Shown here in pieces: positions 1-5,191 of a stretch of 5,191 bases of DNA. Position 1 is the stretch's first letter; every line of letters begins with the position of its first letter. A model generated the notes under the pieces. That model had not been told where the DNA came from. It ran no database searches and worked only from the letters and a program-made list of their open reading frames with translations. Origin of the DNA: CAZQYC01 sp043746555 (GTDB lineage: Bacteria > Pseudomonadota > Gammaproteobacteria > Steroidobacterales > Steroidobacteraceae); NCBI GenBank assembly GCA_043746555.1, contig JAYTQU010000075.1, positions 1 to 5,191 on the forward strand, given 5' to 3'. Position numbers and translations under genes: made by a program.

Positions 1-1
1 A

Positions 2-112
2 CTGCGTGCGGCAAAACAAGGTCTCGCGATGATGCCGCCGCGACCGCAAGTGGAAGTTGATGAAGTCGCCGGGAGTTCGTCGTTAGGTGTTGGCCAGAAG
101 TCAGAGAGGTAA
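2..112 (+). CDS. flhB: FlhB C-terminal end (partial, 5' truncated)
   Basis: Only the last 36 codons are present, read from base 2 and ending at TAA 110-112. The peptide begins LRAAKQGLAMMPPRPQ and finishes with a loose, polar tail (VEVDEVAGSSSLGVGQKSER). FlhB is the export-gate protein whose cytoplasmic domain autocleaves and switches substrate specificity from rod/hook to filament proteins. Its C-terminal tail is known to be variable and Pro-rich, which fits what is seen. The catalytic NPTH site and the membrane segments lie outside the window, so identity rests mainly on position: flhB directly upstream of flhA is a very common flagellar arrangement. The other two forward frames are closed within the first 60 bases, which supports this frame. 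Confidence 0.72.
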   Translation: MRAAKQGLAMMPPRPQVEVDEVAGSSSLGVGQKSER

Positions 113-117
113 GGGCG

Positions 118-189
118 ATGTGTCAATTGACTGAAATACCGGCTACGGCTCTCGCAGCGCGAAGCGATTCCTTTCCGGCTAACGCCTAA
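118..189 (+). other. 23-codon leader-like open frame ahead of flhA
   Basis: ATG at 118-120 opens a 23-residue frame (MCQLTEIPATALAARSDSFP, then ANA) that stops at TAA 187-189. An AGAGG at 105-109 lies 8 nt upstream of this ATG, a good ribosome-binding position inside the end of flhB. The frame is the same as that of flhA, whose ATG follows the stop by 12 nt, while flhA itself has no visible Shine-Dalgarno. It could be a leader peptide that delivers ribosomes to flhA, a relic of a longer flhA N-terminus closed by a nonsense codon, or chance. Nothing in the peptide is recognisable as a family. Existence as a translated unit is inference. Confidence 0.3.
122..131. repeat. 10-bp perfect palindrome in the flhB-flhA gap
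   Basis: GTCAATTGAC reads identically on both strands and sits 10 bases after the flhB stop, in a short AT-richer patch of the 89-bp gap. It could be an operator half-set or a chance palindrome. No second copy was noticed in the window, and no promoter elements could be placed around it with confidence. Confidence 0.35.
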
Positions 190-201
190 CCGCTTCTTAC
201 T

Positions 202-2265
202 ATGAACTCCACATCCTTCATGAATCTTCTGCGCAGCGGTGCCGGCGTGCCGCTTGGTTTGCTCGCCGTGTTGGCGATGGTCATCCTGCCGTTACCGCCG
301 ATCGCACTCGATGTGCTGTTCACCTTCAATATTGCATTGTCGCTGGTCATCGTGATGGCTGTGTTCTATGTTGCGCGACCACTGGAGTTCGGTGTGTTCC
401 CCACTGTGCTCTTGTTGGCAACCTTATTACGACTCGCGCTCAACGTTGCGTCAACGCGCGTTGTACTGCTGCATGGACATACCGGGGCCAGCGCGGCCGG
501 TCGAGTGATCGAGTCGTTCGGCGAATTTGTCATCGGCGGAAACTATGCCGTCGGTATTGTCGTGTTCGTCATTCTCACCATCGTGAATTTTGTCGTGGTG
601 ACCAAAGGCGCGGGACGTATCTCGGAAGTCAGCGCACGATTCACATTGGACGCGATGCCCGGCCGACAAATGGCGATCGACGCGGATTTGAATGCCGGAT
701 TGATCACGCAAGACGAAGCGCGTGCGCGACGCGGCGAAGTACGCATCGAAGCGGATTTTTACGGCTCCATGGACGGCGCGAGTAAATTCGTGCGCGGCGA
801 TGCGACTGCCGGCCTCATGATTTTGGTCATCAATATCTTGGGCGGTATCGGTATCGGCACGCTGGCGCACGGCATGGCGTTCGGCGCGGCGCTCAAGACG
901 TACACATTGCTTACCATCGGCGACGGCTTGGTCGCGCAAATTCCCGCACTGTTGTTGTCCACTGCAGTGGCGATCATCGTGACTCGCATGTCCGGTTCGC
1001 AAGACATGGGCGGTGAATTGTTTAAACAATTGTTCGGTCAGCCGCGCGTGCTCGGCGTGGTGAGCGGAGTATTGGGAGTGATGGGAGTCATTCCCGGCAT
1101 GCCCAATTTAGCGTTTCTTTCTGTCGCCGCGTTGTGCGGCGTCGGCGCATGGCGCTTGCATCAACGAACGCTGGTCGAACCACCGCCACCGCCGCCGTTA
1201 CCGGTGGTACCGCCATTGGATTCGAAGGAACTCACTTGGGACGATGTGCAACCCGTGGACATCATTGGGTTGGAGGTCGGCTATCGATTGGTGCCATTGG
1301 TGGATCGCAATCAAGGCGGTGAATTACTCGCGCGCATTCGCGGCATACGTCGCAAGCTTTCGCAGGATTTGGGTTTCCTCGTTCAAGCGGTCCATATTCG
1401 CGACAACTTGGAACTTCCGCCCAATGTGTATCGCATCAACTTGTTGGGCGTGCCCGTGGGCGAGAGCACGATTCAAGTCGATCGCGATATGGCGATCAAC
1501 CCAGGCCGAGTATTCGGTAAAGCGACGGGAATCGAAACGCGCGATCCGGCCTTCGGTATGGAAGCCGTGTGGATCGATCCTTCGCAACGCGATCAAGCGC
1601 AATCGCTCGGCTACACGGTAGTCGATGCCAGCACCGTTGTCGCCACGCATCTCAGTCACATCATTCAGACGCATGCTCACGAGTTATTGGGGCACGAAGA
1701 AGTTCAGCAGTTGCTCAATGGCCTCGCCAAGAACGCGCCGAAGTTGGTCGAGGATTTGGTTCCCAAAGTATTGCCGCTGGGCATCATCGTTCGCGTATTG
1801 CAAGGCTTACTCGCCGAGCGTGTGCCGATTCGCAATATGCGCACTATCATCGAGACCATCGCAGAACATGCATCGCACACCCAAGATCCGGCGATATTGC
1901 AGGCGCAAGTGCGCATCGCACTCGGACGACAGATCGTGCAAGACATCGCGGGACTCAACGACGAATTGCCGGTGATCACGCTTGAGCCCGATCTCGAACA
2001 GCTGTTATCGGCCACGTTGACTCAAGGGAACGCAGCGAGTCCGGGATTAGAGCCGGGTCTTGCCGAGCGTTTGCAAAAAGGTCTCGCCGAGTCGGCACAA
2101 CGACAAACGGAAAGCGGTCAACCCGCCGTGTTGTTGGTGTCGCCGCAATTGCGACAAACCTTGGCGCGCTTCATTCGCTCGATCGCGCCGACCATGCACG
2201 TGCTCGGCTGGAACGAAATTCCCGACAATCGCAAAGTGCGCTTAGTCGCGGCGGTGGGGAGATGA
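202..2265 (+). CDS. flhA: FlhA, flagellar type III export gate protein
   Basis: FlhA forms the nonameric ring of the flagellar export gate in the inner membrane. It couples proton motive force to export and docks chaperone-substrate complexes. At 687 aa the protein is of normal family length. Residues 1-320 are the membrane half, with hydrophobic segments near 17-57, 64-84, 112-133, 203-222, 239-262 and 284-318. Between them is the highly conserved cytoplasmic loop (KGAGRISEVSARFTLDAMPG at 135-154, then AIDADLNAGLI, then FYGSMDGASKFVRGD ending at Asp200, the equivalent of the essential Asp of Salmonella FlhA). A proline-rich linker (PPPPPP at 327-332) leads to the cytoplasmic domain, about 350-687. 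ATG 202 is the first possible start after an in-frame TAA at 187-189. No Shine-Dalgarno is visible ahead of it; Met7 is an alternative start. The end overlaps a small frame by ATGA at 2262-2265. Confidence 0.98.
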   Translation: MNSTSFMNLLRSGAGVPLGLLAVLAMVILPLPPIALDVLFTFNIALSLVIVMAVFYVARPLEFGVFPTVLLLATLLRLALNVASTRVVLLHGHTGASAAGRVIESFGEFVIGGNYAVGIVVFVILTIVNFVVVTKGAGRISEVSARFTLDAMPGRQMAIDADLNAGLITQDEARARRGEVRIEADFYGSMDGASKFVRGDATAGLMILVINILGGIGIGTLAHGMAFGAALKTYTLLTIGDGLVAQIPALLLSTAVAIIVTRMSGSQDMGGELFKQLFGQPRVLGVVSGVLGVMGVIPGMPNLAFLSVAALCGVGAWRLHQRTLVEPPPPPPLPVVPPLDSKELTWDDVQPVDIIGLEVGYRLVPLVDRNQGGELLARIRGIRRKLSQDLGFLVQAVHIRDNLELPPNVYRINLLGVPVGESTIQVDRDMAINPGRVFGKATGIETRDPAFGMEAVWIDPSQRDQAQSLGYTVVDASTVVATHLSHIIQTHAHELLGHEEVQQLLNGLAKNAPKLVEDLVPKVLPLGIIVRVLQGLLAERVPIRNMRTIIETIAEHASHTQDPAILQAQVRIALGRQIVQDIAGLNDELPVITLEPDLEQLLSATLTQGNAASPGLEPGLAERLQKGLAESAQRQTESGQPAVLLVSPQLRQTLARFIRSIAPTMHVLGWNEIPDNRKVRLVAAVGR

Positions 2266-2444
2266 GTATGAACATGAAAACGCAATTTGGCCGCAGGTCG
2301 ACTGGCTGCCGGCGGCTGGACAGAGTCTATAGCTCAGAAACGACGTTTTATCTGGCTGTTTGGCATCTTTGTTTTTTCTCCTTTCTGGCCAGCGGCAAGT
2401 GGCCAGTTTTCCAGCTGCCGGTTTGCCGCGGAGCTCTCCGATGA
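2262..2444 (+). CDS. Possible 60-aa small ORF bridging flhA and flhF (doubtful)
   Basis: This open frame overlaps the flhA stop by ATGA (2262-2265) and its own TGA (2442-2444) overlaps the flhF ATG by ATGA, so it fills the gap exactly. GGGGAG at 2256-2261 is 6 nt upstream of a second in-frame ATG at 2268, which would be the better start (58 aa). The product has a basic N-terminal part (RRSTGCRRLDR at 11-21), a hydrophobic aromatic stretch at about 29-43 (FYLAVWHLCFFSFLA) that could span a membrane, and a short basic tail. It matches no family I recognise. Against a real gene: the DNA is built of inverted repeats and a T-rich run, its codon use is unlike its neighbours (Cys, Trp, Phe-rich), and other frames across the gap are also open. 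It may merely keep ribosomes moving from flhA to flhF. Confidence 0.25.
   Translation: MSMNMKTQFGRRSTGCRRLDRVYSSETTFYLAVWHLCFFSFLASGKWPVFQLPVCRGALR
2309..2421. repeat. 12-bp inverted repeat bracketing the flhA-flhF gap
   Basis: CCGGCGGCTGGA at 2309-2320 is complementary to TCCAGCTGCCGG at 2410-2421 with a single G-T wobble. The arms are 89 nt apart and enclose the T-rich centre and the smaller hairpin at 2385-2406. In RNA the pair would form a long-range stem whose base ends about 20 nt before the flhF start codon and 8 nt before its GGAG. In DNA the arms resemble the terminal repeats of a small non-autonomous element, although no target-site duplication was identified. Confidence 0.45.
2385..2410 (+). 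terminator. Hairpin with short T-tract (weak terminator or attenuator candidate)
   Basis: CTGGCCA at 2385-2391 and TGGCCAG at 2400-2406 form a perfect 7-bp stem with an 8-nt loop, followed at once by TTTT (2407-2410) and then CC. The shape is that of an intrinsic terminator, but the stem and the T-tract are both short, and the downstream genes flhF-flhG-fliA need read-through from somewhere. Partial attenuation, an RNA-stabilising structure, or a by-product of the repeat are all possible. It competes with the larger stem, whose right arm begins at 2410. Confidence 0.3.
2430..2433 (+). promoter_or_regulatory. Shine-Dalgarno fixing the flhF start
   Basis: GGAG lies 7 nt before ATG 2441. Together with the family-typical N-terminus MKIRRYVAQDMRTAL this decides for 2441 against the longer open frame from ATG 2360. 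Confidence 0.75.
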
Positions 2445-3661
2445 AAATTCGTCGTTACGTCGCGCAAGACATGCGTACTGCGCTCAGGCAAGTGCGTGAG
2501 CAACAAGGTCCGGACGCGGTCATTCTAAATACCAAGCGCAGCGGCGAAAACGTCGAGGTGGTCGCCGCGATTGATTTCGATCCGGAGGATTACCAAAACT
2601 CCGGTCATTCGGATAGCGAAAATAAAAACAAAGACAAAAATAACGATCTCAATGCCAAGGCAAACACAGGTGGATATGATTTTGCCGGTGTGATGAGTCG
2701 CGCGCCGCAACAGGAACAAGCGGAGCAAGCGGCAACGCAGAACCTCAACGGCGAACTTAATGCATTGCGGCGGATGTTGGAAACGCAATTAGCGTCGCTG
2801 GCTTGGAACGATCTTACGCGCCGCGCACCGGTGCATACCGAAGTGTTGAAGACAGTGTCATCGTTAGGCGTCACCGTCGAATTGGCTGCGGAACTCGTCT
2901 CGCAGTTGCCCAAGCGCATTGAATTGGCTGAAGCACAGCGTTTAGCGTTGGGTCTCTTGGCGCAACGCGTGCCGACTATCCCGGAGCGCTGGTTGCAACA
3001 AGGCGGCGTCGTTGCGTTTGTGGGTCCGACAGGCGTCGGTAAAACATCGACCATCGCCAAGATAGCGGCACGGTGGGTTTTGCATCGCGGCGCGCGCGAA
3101 TTGGCGTTGGTGTGTACCGACAATTCGCGGATCGGCGCGCATGAGCACTTGCAGTCGATTGCACGACTACTCGGCGTGCCGAGTTACAGTGTCGAGAGTG
3201 TTGGAGCATTGCCGACACTGCTCGCGGATCTTGGACCTCGAAATCTCGTATTGATCGACACCGCGGGATTCAGTCAGCGCGATACGCGGCTTGTTCAGGA
3301 ATTGCAACTTTTATCGCGCGTCGGTCATCGTCTGGAAACCGCGTTGGTGTTGGCAGCGAGTTCGCAGGCCGGTGCCATCGAACAAACCTTGCAACGATTT
3401 GCTTCCATCGCGCCGGCAAGCTGCGTACTTACAAAACTCGATGAAGCCGCAAGTTTAGGCGGTGTGCTATCGGCCGTGACTCGCGCGCGATTGCCGATTG
3501 CCTATGTCAGCGAAGGACAGCGCGTCGCCGAAGACTTGCATCCCGCGCGCGGACACCGGTTGGTCGCGCGCGCAGTGCAACTTGCGAAGAGCGCCGGCGC
3601 GACCGCCGACGAAGATTTGCTCAGCCGACGCTTCGGAGGAATTGCGCATGGCATCGCTTGA
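2441..3661 (+). CDS. flhF: FlhF, SRP-type GTPase for polar flagellar placement
   Basis: FlhF is a membrane-associated GTPase of the SRP/FtsY class that recruits early flagellar parts to the pole. From ATG 2441 it has 406 aa. The start gives the typical N-terminus MKIRRYVAQDMRTALRQVRE and GPDAVILNTKR. Residues 50-78 form an Asn/Lys/Asp-rich, low-complexity linker. The helical N domain covers about 100-185 and the G domain about 186-385: P-loop GPTGVGKTST (195-204), CTDNSRIGAHEHL (225-237), DTAG (273-276), TKLD (331-334) and the closing loop with SEGQRVAEDL (357-366). In the second motif a Ser stands where most FlhF and SRP GTPases carry Tyr (DTYRIGA type). Upstream frame from ATG 2360 would add 27 residues encoded by repeat DNA and is rejected. 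Its 3' end overlaps flhG by 14 bp, implying coupled translation with its antagonist. Confidence 0.96.
   Translation: MKIRRYVAQDMRTALRQVREQQGPDAVILNTKRSGENVEVVAAIDFDPEDYQNSGHSDSENKNKDKNNDLNAKANTGGYDFAGVMSRAPQQEQAEQAATQNLNGELNALRRMLETQLASLAWNDLTRRAPVHTEVLKTVSSLGVTVELAAELVSQLPKRIELAEAQRLALGLLAQRVPTIPERWLQQGGVVAFVGPTGVGKTSTIAKIAARWVLHRGARELALVCTDNSRIGAHEHLQSIARLLGVPSYSVESVGALPTLLADLGPRNLVLIDTAGFSQRDTRLVQELQLLSRVGHRLETALVLAASSQAGAIEQTLQRFASIAPASCVLTKLDEAASLGGVLSAVTRARLPIAYVSEGQRVAEDLHPARGHRLVARAVQLAKSAGATADEDLLSRRFGGIAHGIA
3635..3640 (+). promoter_or_regulatory. Shine-Dalgarno fixing the flhG start
   Basis: GGAGGA inside the end of flhF stands 7 nt before ATG 3648. The same frame is open to ATG 3498, but that would place 50 extra residues, encoded wholly within flhF, ahead of a protein whose P-loop normally lies close to the N-terminus. 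Confidence 0.8.
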
Positions 3662-4538
3662 AGGTGTATCGAATAATGCGTCCGATAAGGTGCGTGGTGC
3701 GCGCGCGTCACGCGCGGTGCAAACCATCGCCGTTACCGGCGGCAAAGGCGGCGTCGGCAAGACCACGGTTGCGGTGAATCTCGCAACAGCAAGCGCCTAC
3801 GCGGGTCGTCGTGTCTTGCTACTCGATGGCGATCTCGGATTGGCGAATGTCGATGTACTGCTCGGCTTGTCGCCGCGTTTCACGCTGGCGCATGTACTGC
3901 GCGGCGAACACACGCTCGAAGAAATCATTGTCGCAGCACCGCAAGGATTCTCGGTTGTGCCCGGCGCATCGGGCGTCGCCAATCTCGCCAATCTCGGGGT
4001 TACGGAGAACGCAGGCTTGGTGAACGCCTTCAGCAGTCTCGGTCAGCAGCTTGATCTGCTCATCGTCGATACGGCTGCCGGTATCTCGCACACTGTGCTG
4101 CAGTTCGCGCAAGCCACCCAGCATGTATTGGTGGTGATTTGCGACGAGCCTGCGTCGATGACCGACGCCTATGCGCTGGTGAAAGTATTGAGCCGCAGTC
4201 ATGGCGTCACGCGGTTTCGCGTGCTGGCCAACATGACGCGAATGGCGGGCGAGGGCAATGCGTTATTCGATAAGTTTCAGCGCGTTGCGGCGCGTTTTCT
4301 CGACGTGACGCTGGAGTACGTTGGGGAAATACCCGATGACAGTTACATGCGAAAGGCTATACGCGAACAGCGGCCAGTGGCTGAGAGTTATCCATCCAGC
4401 CCCTCGGGGGTTGCGTTCAAGAATTTAGCGCGGAAGGCCGATACATGGCCTGTACCCGTCGGTCCGCGCGGAAATTTGGAATTTTTCGTGGAGCGACTGG
4501 TCAGCCGACCGGCCGCACAATTGGAGGTCGTGCGATGA
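3648..4538 (+). CDS. flhG: FlhG/FleN, MinD-like ATPase limiting flagellar number
   Basis: FlhG (FleN in Pseudomonas) is a ParA/MinD-family ATPase that counteracts FlhF and, in polar flagellates, restrains the master regulator FleQ, so that the cell makes the right number of flagella. The 296-aa product has the deviant Walker A GGKGGVGKTT (31-40) with signature Lys33, the switch segment LLLDGDLGLANVDVLLGL (57-74), Walker B LLIVDTAAGI (137-146), CDEPASMTDAYALVKVLS (165-182) and the FleN-type end DTWPVPVGPRGNLEFFVERL (265-284). In the switch segment Gly61 replaces the Ala usual in DADLGLAN. The 26 residues before the ATPase core carry no clear DQAxxLR motif, the known FlhF-activating element; NASDKVRG (10-17) is at best a degenerate form. 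The C-terminus should hold the membrane-targeting helix. The end overlaps fliA by ATGA at 4535-4538. Confidence 0.96.
   Translation: MASLEGVSNNASDKVRGARASRAVQTIAVTGGKGGVGKTTVAVNLATASAYAGRRVLLLDGDLGLANVDVLLGLSPRFTLAHVLRGEHTLEEIIVAAPQGFSVVPGASGVANLANLGVTENAGLVNAFSSLGQQLDLLIVDTAAGISHTVLQFAQATQHVLVVICDEPASMTDAYALVKVLSRSHGVTRFRVLANMTRMAGEGNALFDKFQRVAARFLDVTLEYVGEIPDDSYMRKAIREQRPVAESYPSSPSGVAFKNLARKADTWPVPVGPRGNLEFFVERLVSRPAAQLEVVR
4523..4528 (+). promoter_or_regulatory. Shine-Dalgarno for fliA inside flhG
   Basis: GGAGGT, a near-perfect anti-16S match, ends 6 nt before ATG 4535. It is the strongest ribosome-binding site in the window and suggests sigma-28 is well translated from the shared message. 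Confidence 0.8.
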
Positions 4539-5191
4539 GTGTGAGTGCCTATACCGTGCAGCGGTCGAACCGCGATAGCGATGCATTGATCTTGCAGCAT
4601 GCCGAGTTGGTGAAACGGATTGCATATCATTTGGTGGGACGCTTGCCGCCATCCGTGGAGGTGGCGGATTTGATTCAAGCCGGAATGCTCGGGCTGCTTG
4701 AAGCCGCCGGACATTTCACGGCGGATCGCGGCGCGAGTTTTGAAACTTACGCCGGTATTCGTATTCGCGGCGCGATGCTCGATGCGTTGCGCAAGTTGGA
4801 TTGGGCGCCGCGGTCGGTGCATCGCAAGGCGCGCGCCGCCGCGAGCGCGGTGCGCGAGATCGAAGCCGAAGTTGGGCGCGAAGCGCGCGACAGTGAAATT
4901 GCCGAACGCATGGGCGTGTCGATCGACGACTACCATCGCATCGTGCAAGACGCGGCGAGTTGTCGCTTGACGAGTTTGGACGACGCGGGGCCGGATGAAG
5001 AGTCGCCGTTGCAACGCACGGCCGATGAAGGTCCGGATCCGTTTAGTCGCATCGCGGACGAAGGATTTCGCACCGCGTTGGCGAATGCGATCGACGAGTT
5101 GCCGGAGCGTGAACGCATGGTGATGTCTTTTTACTACGACGACGAATTGAATCTCAAAGAAATCGGCGCGGTGCTTAAAGTGACCGAGTCG
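4535..5191 (+). CDS. fliA: FliA, flagellar sigma-28 factor (partial, 3' end outside window)
   Basis: FliA directs RNA polymerase to late flagellar promoters (flagellin, motor, chemotaxis) once FlgM has been exported. The window holds 219 codons from ATG 4535 with no stop; members are about 240-250 aa, so roughly the last 20-30 residues are missing. Region 2 spans about 20-97: LVKRIAYHLVGRLPPSVEVADLIQAGMLGLLEA (25-57), RGASFETYAGIRIRGAMLDALR (65-86) and DWAPRSV (89-95), the last being the promoter-recognition hallmark of sigma-28. Region 3 is about 98-147 (REIEAEVGREARDSEIAERM). An acidic link (DDAGPDEESPLQ) leads to region 4 from about 180 (ALANAIDELPERERMVMSFYYDDELNLKEIGAVLKVTES), cut inside the recognition helix-turn-helix. 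Start is supported by GGAGGT and the ATGA overlap with flhG. No anomalies were seen. Confidence 0.97.
   Translation, partial: MSVSAYTVQRSNRDSDALILQHAELVKRIAYHLVGRLPPSVEVADLIQAGMLGLLEAAGHFTADRGASFETYAGIRIRGAMLDALRKLDWAPRSVHRKARAAASAVREIEAEVGREARDSEIAERMGVSIDDYHRIVQDAASCRLTSLDDAGPDEESPLQRTADEGPDPFSRIADEGFRTALANAIDELPERERMVMSFYYDDELNLKEIGAVLKVTES

Larger units (their letters stand above)
2266..2440. repeat. Repeat-rich flhA-flhF intergenic segment
   Basis: The 175 bp differ in base composition from the coding DNA on both sides. The flanks are rich in CTGG/CCGG words (CTGGCTGCCGG at 2302-2312, CCGGCGGCTGG at 2309-2319, CTGGCCAGCGG at 2385-2395, CCAGCTGCCGG at 2411-2421), and the centre (about 2345-2384) is T-rich, including six Ts at 2372-2377. 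GCTGCCGG occurs twice in direct orientation (2305-2312, 2414-2421). The layout resembles the small dispersed intergenic repeats of some Xanthomonadales, but only one copy is visible here, so dispersal cannot be judged. Insertion into what was once a shorter flhA-flhF junction is an inference. Confidence 0.4.

Noticed and set aside
147..160. GG-N10-GC spacing resembling a sigma-54 promoter in the flhB-flhA gap
   Set aside because: Only the GG and GC dinucleotides fit; the surrounding bases (CGGCTC and GCGC) match TGGCAC/TTGC poorly, and such spacing is frequent by chance in G/C-rich DNA.
451..1029. 192-codon open frame on the minus strand within flhA
   Set aside because: It lies wholly antisense to the strongly conserved FlhA membrane half, has His/Arg/Asp-rich composition typical of reverse reading of G/C-rich codons, and matches no family.
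2317..2351. TGGACA (2317-2322) and TTTTAT (2346-2351) as a sigma-70 type promoter before flhF
   Set aside because: The spacing of 23 nt is too long and no better -10 lies at 16-18 nt.
2338..2376. Short minus-strand frame MPNSQIKRRF with an AGGAG upstream
   Set aside because: Only ten codons, spacing to the AGGAG is long, and it lies inside the repeat segment; nothing supports translation.
2360..2440. N-terminal extension of FlhF by 27 residues from ATG 2360
   Set aside because: The extension is encoded by repeat DNA, whereas ATG 2441 has a GGAG at proper distance and gives the family-typical MKIRRYVAQDMR start.
3498..3647. N-terminal extension of FlhG by 50 residues
   Set aside because: It is a shadow of the flhF coding frame; ATG 3648 with GGAGGA places the ATPase P-loop at the usual distance from the N-terminus.
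4388..5014. 208-codon open frame on the minus strand across flhG and fliA
   Set aside because: Antisense to two unmistakable genes and spanning their junction; composition is that of a shadow frame.

Overview
The window is a stretch of a flagellar gene cluster, all on the + strand: the 3' end of flhB, complete flhA, flhF and flhG (fleN), and most of fliA, which runs off the right edge. The order flhB-flhA-flhF-flhG-fliA, the close match of the FlhG sequence to the Pseudomonas FleN type (a C-terminal block around DTWPVPVGPRGNLEFFVERLV) and the placement of sigma-28 directly behind flhG point to a polarly flagellated gammaproteobacterium. The repeat-like DNA in the flhA-flhF gap is reminiscent of the Xanthomonadales/Lysobacterales, but that family-level guess comes from memory and is weak.

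Layout: the last 36 codons of flhB end at 112. An 89-bp gap follows, holding a 10-bp perfect palindrome and a 23-codon open frame that lies in frame with flhA but stops 12 nt before it. flhA (687 aa) occupies 202-2265. A 175-bp gap (2266-2440) differs from its surroundings: it is T-rich in the middle, carries nested inverted repeats, and is spanned end to end by a 60-codon frame that overlaps both flhA and flhF by ATGA. flhF (406 aa) starts at 2441, flhG (296 aa) overlaps its end by 14 bp, and fliA overlaps flhG by ATGA. The last three genes have clear Shine-Dalgarno sequences and look tightly co-translated.

How the genes work together: FlhB and FlhA are core membrane parts of the flagellar type III export gate. 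FlhF (an SRP-type GTPase) and FlhG (a MinD-type ATPase) set the position and number of flagella, and FliA is the sigma-28 factor for late flagellar genes. This is established core biology. I do not see an undescribed system here. What merits a second look is the two intergenic gaps, each of which contains a small open frame placed so that it could couple translation between the flanking genes, and a few local oddities in FlhF. No promoter, tRNA, CRISPR array or mobile element could be supported.
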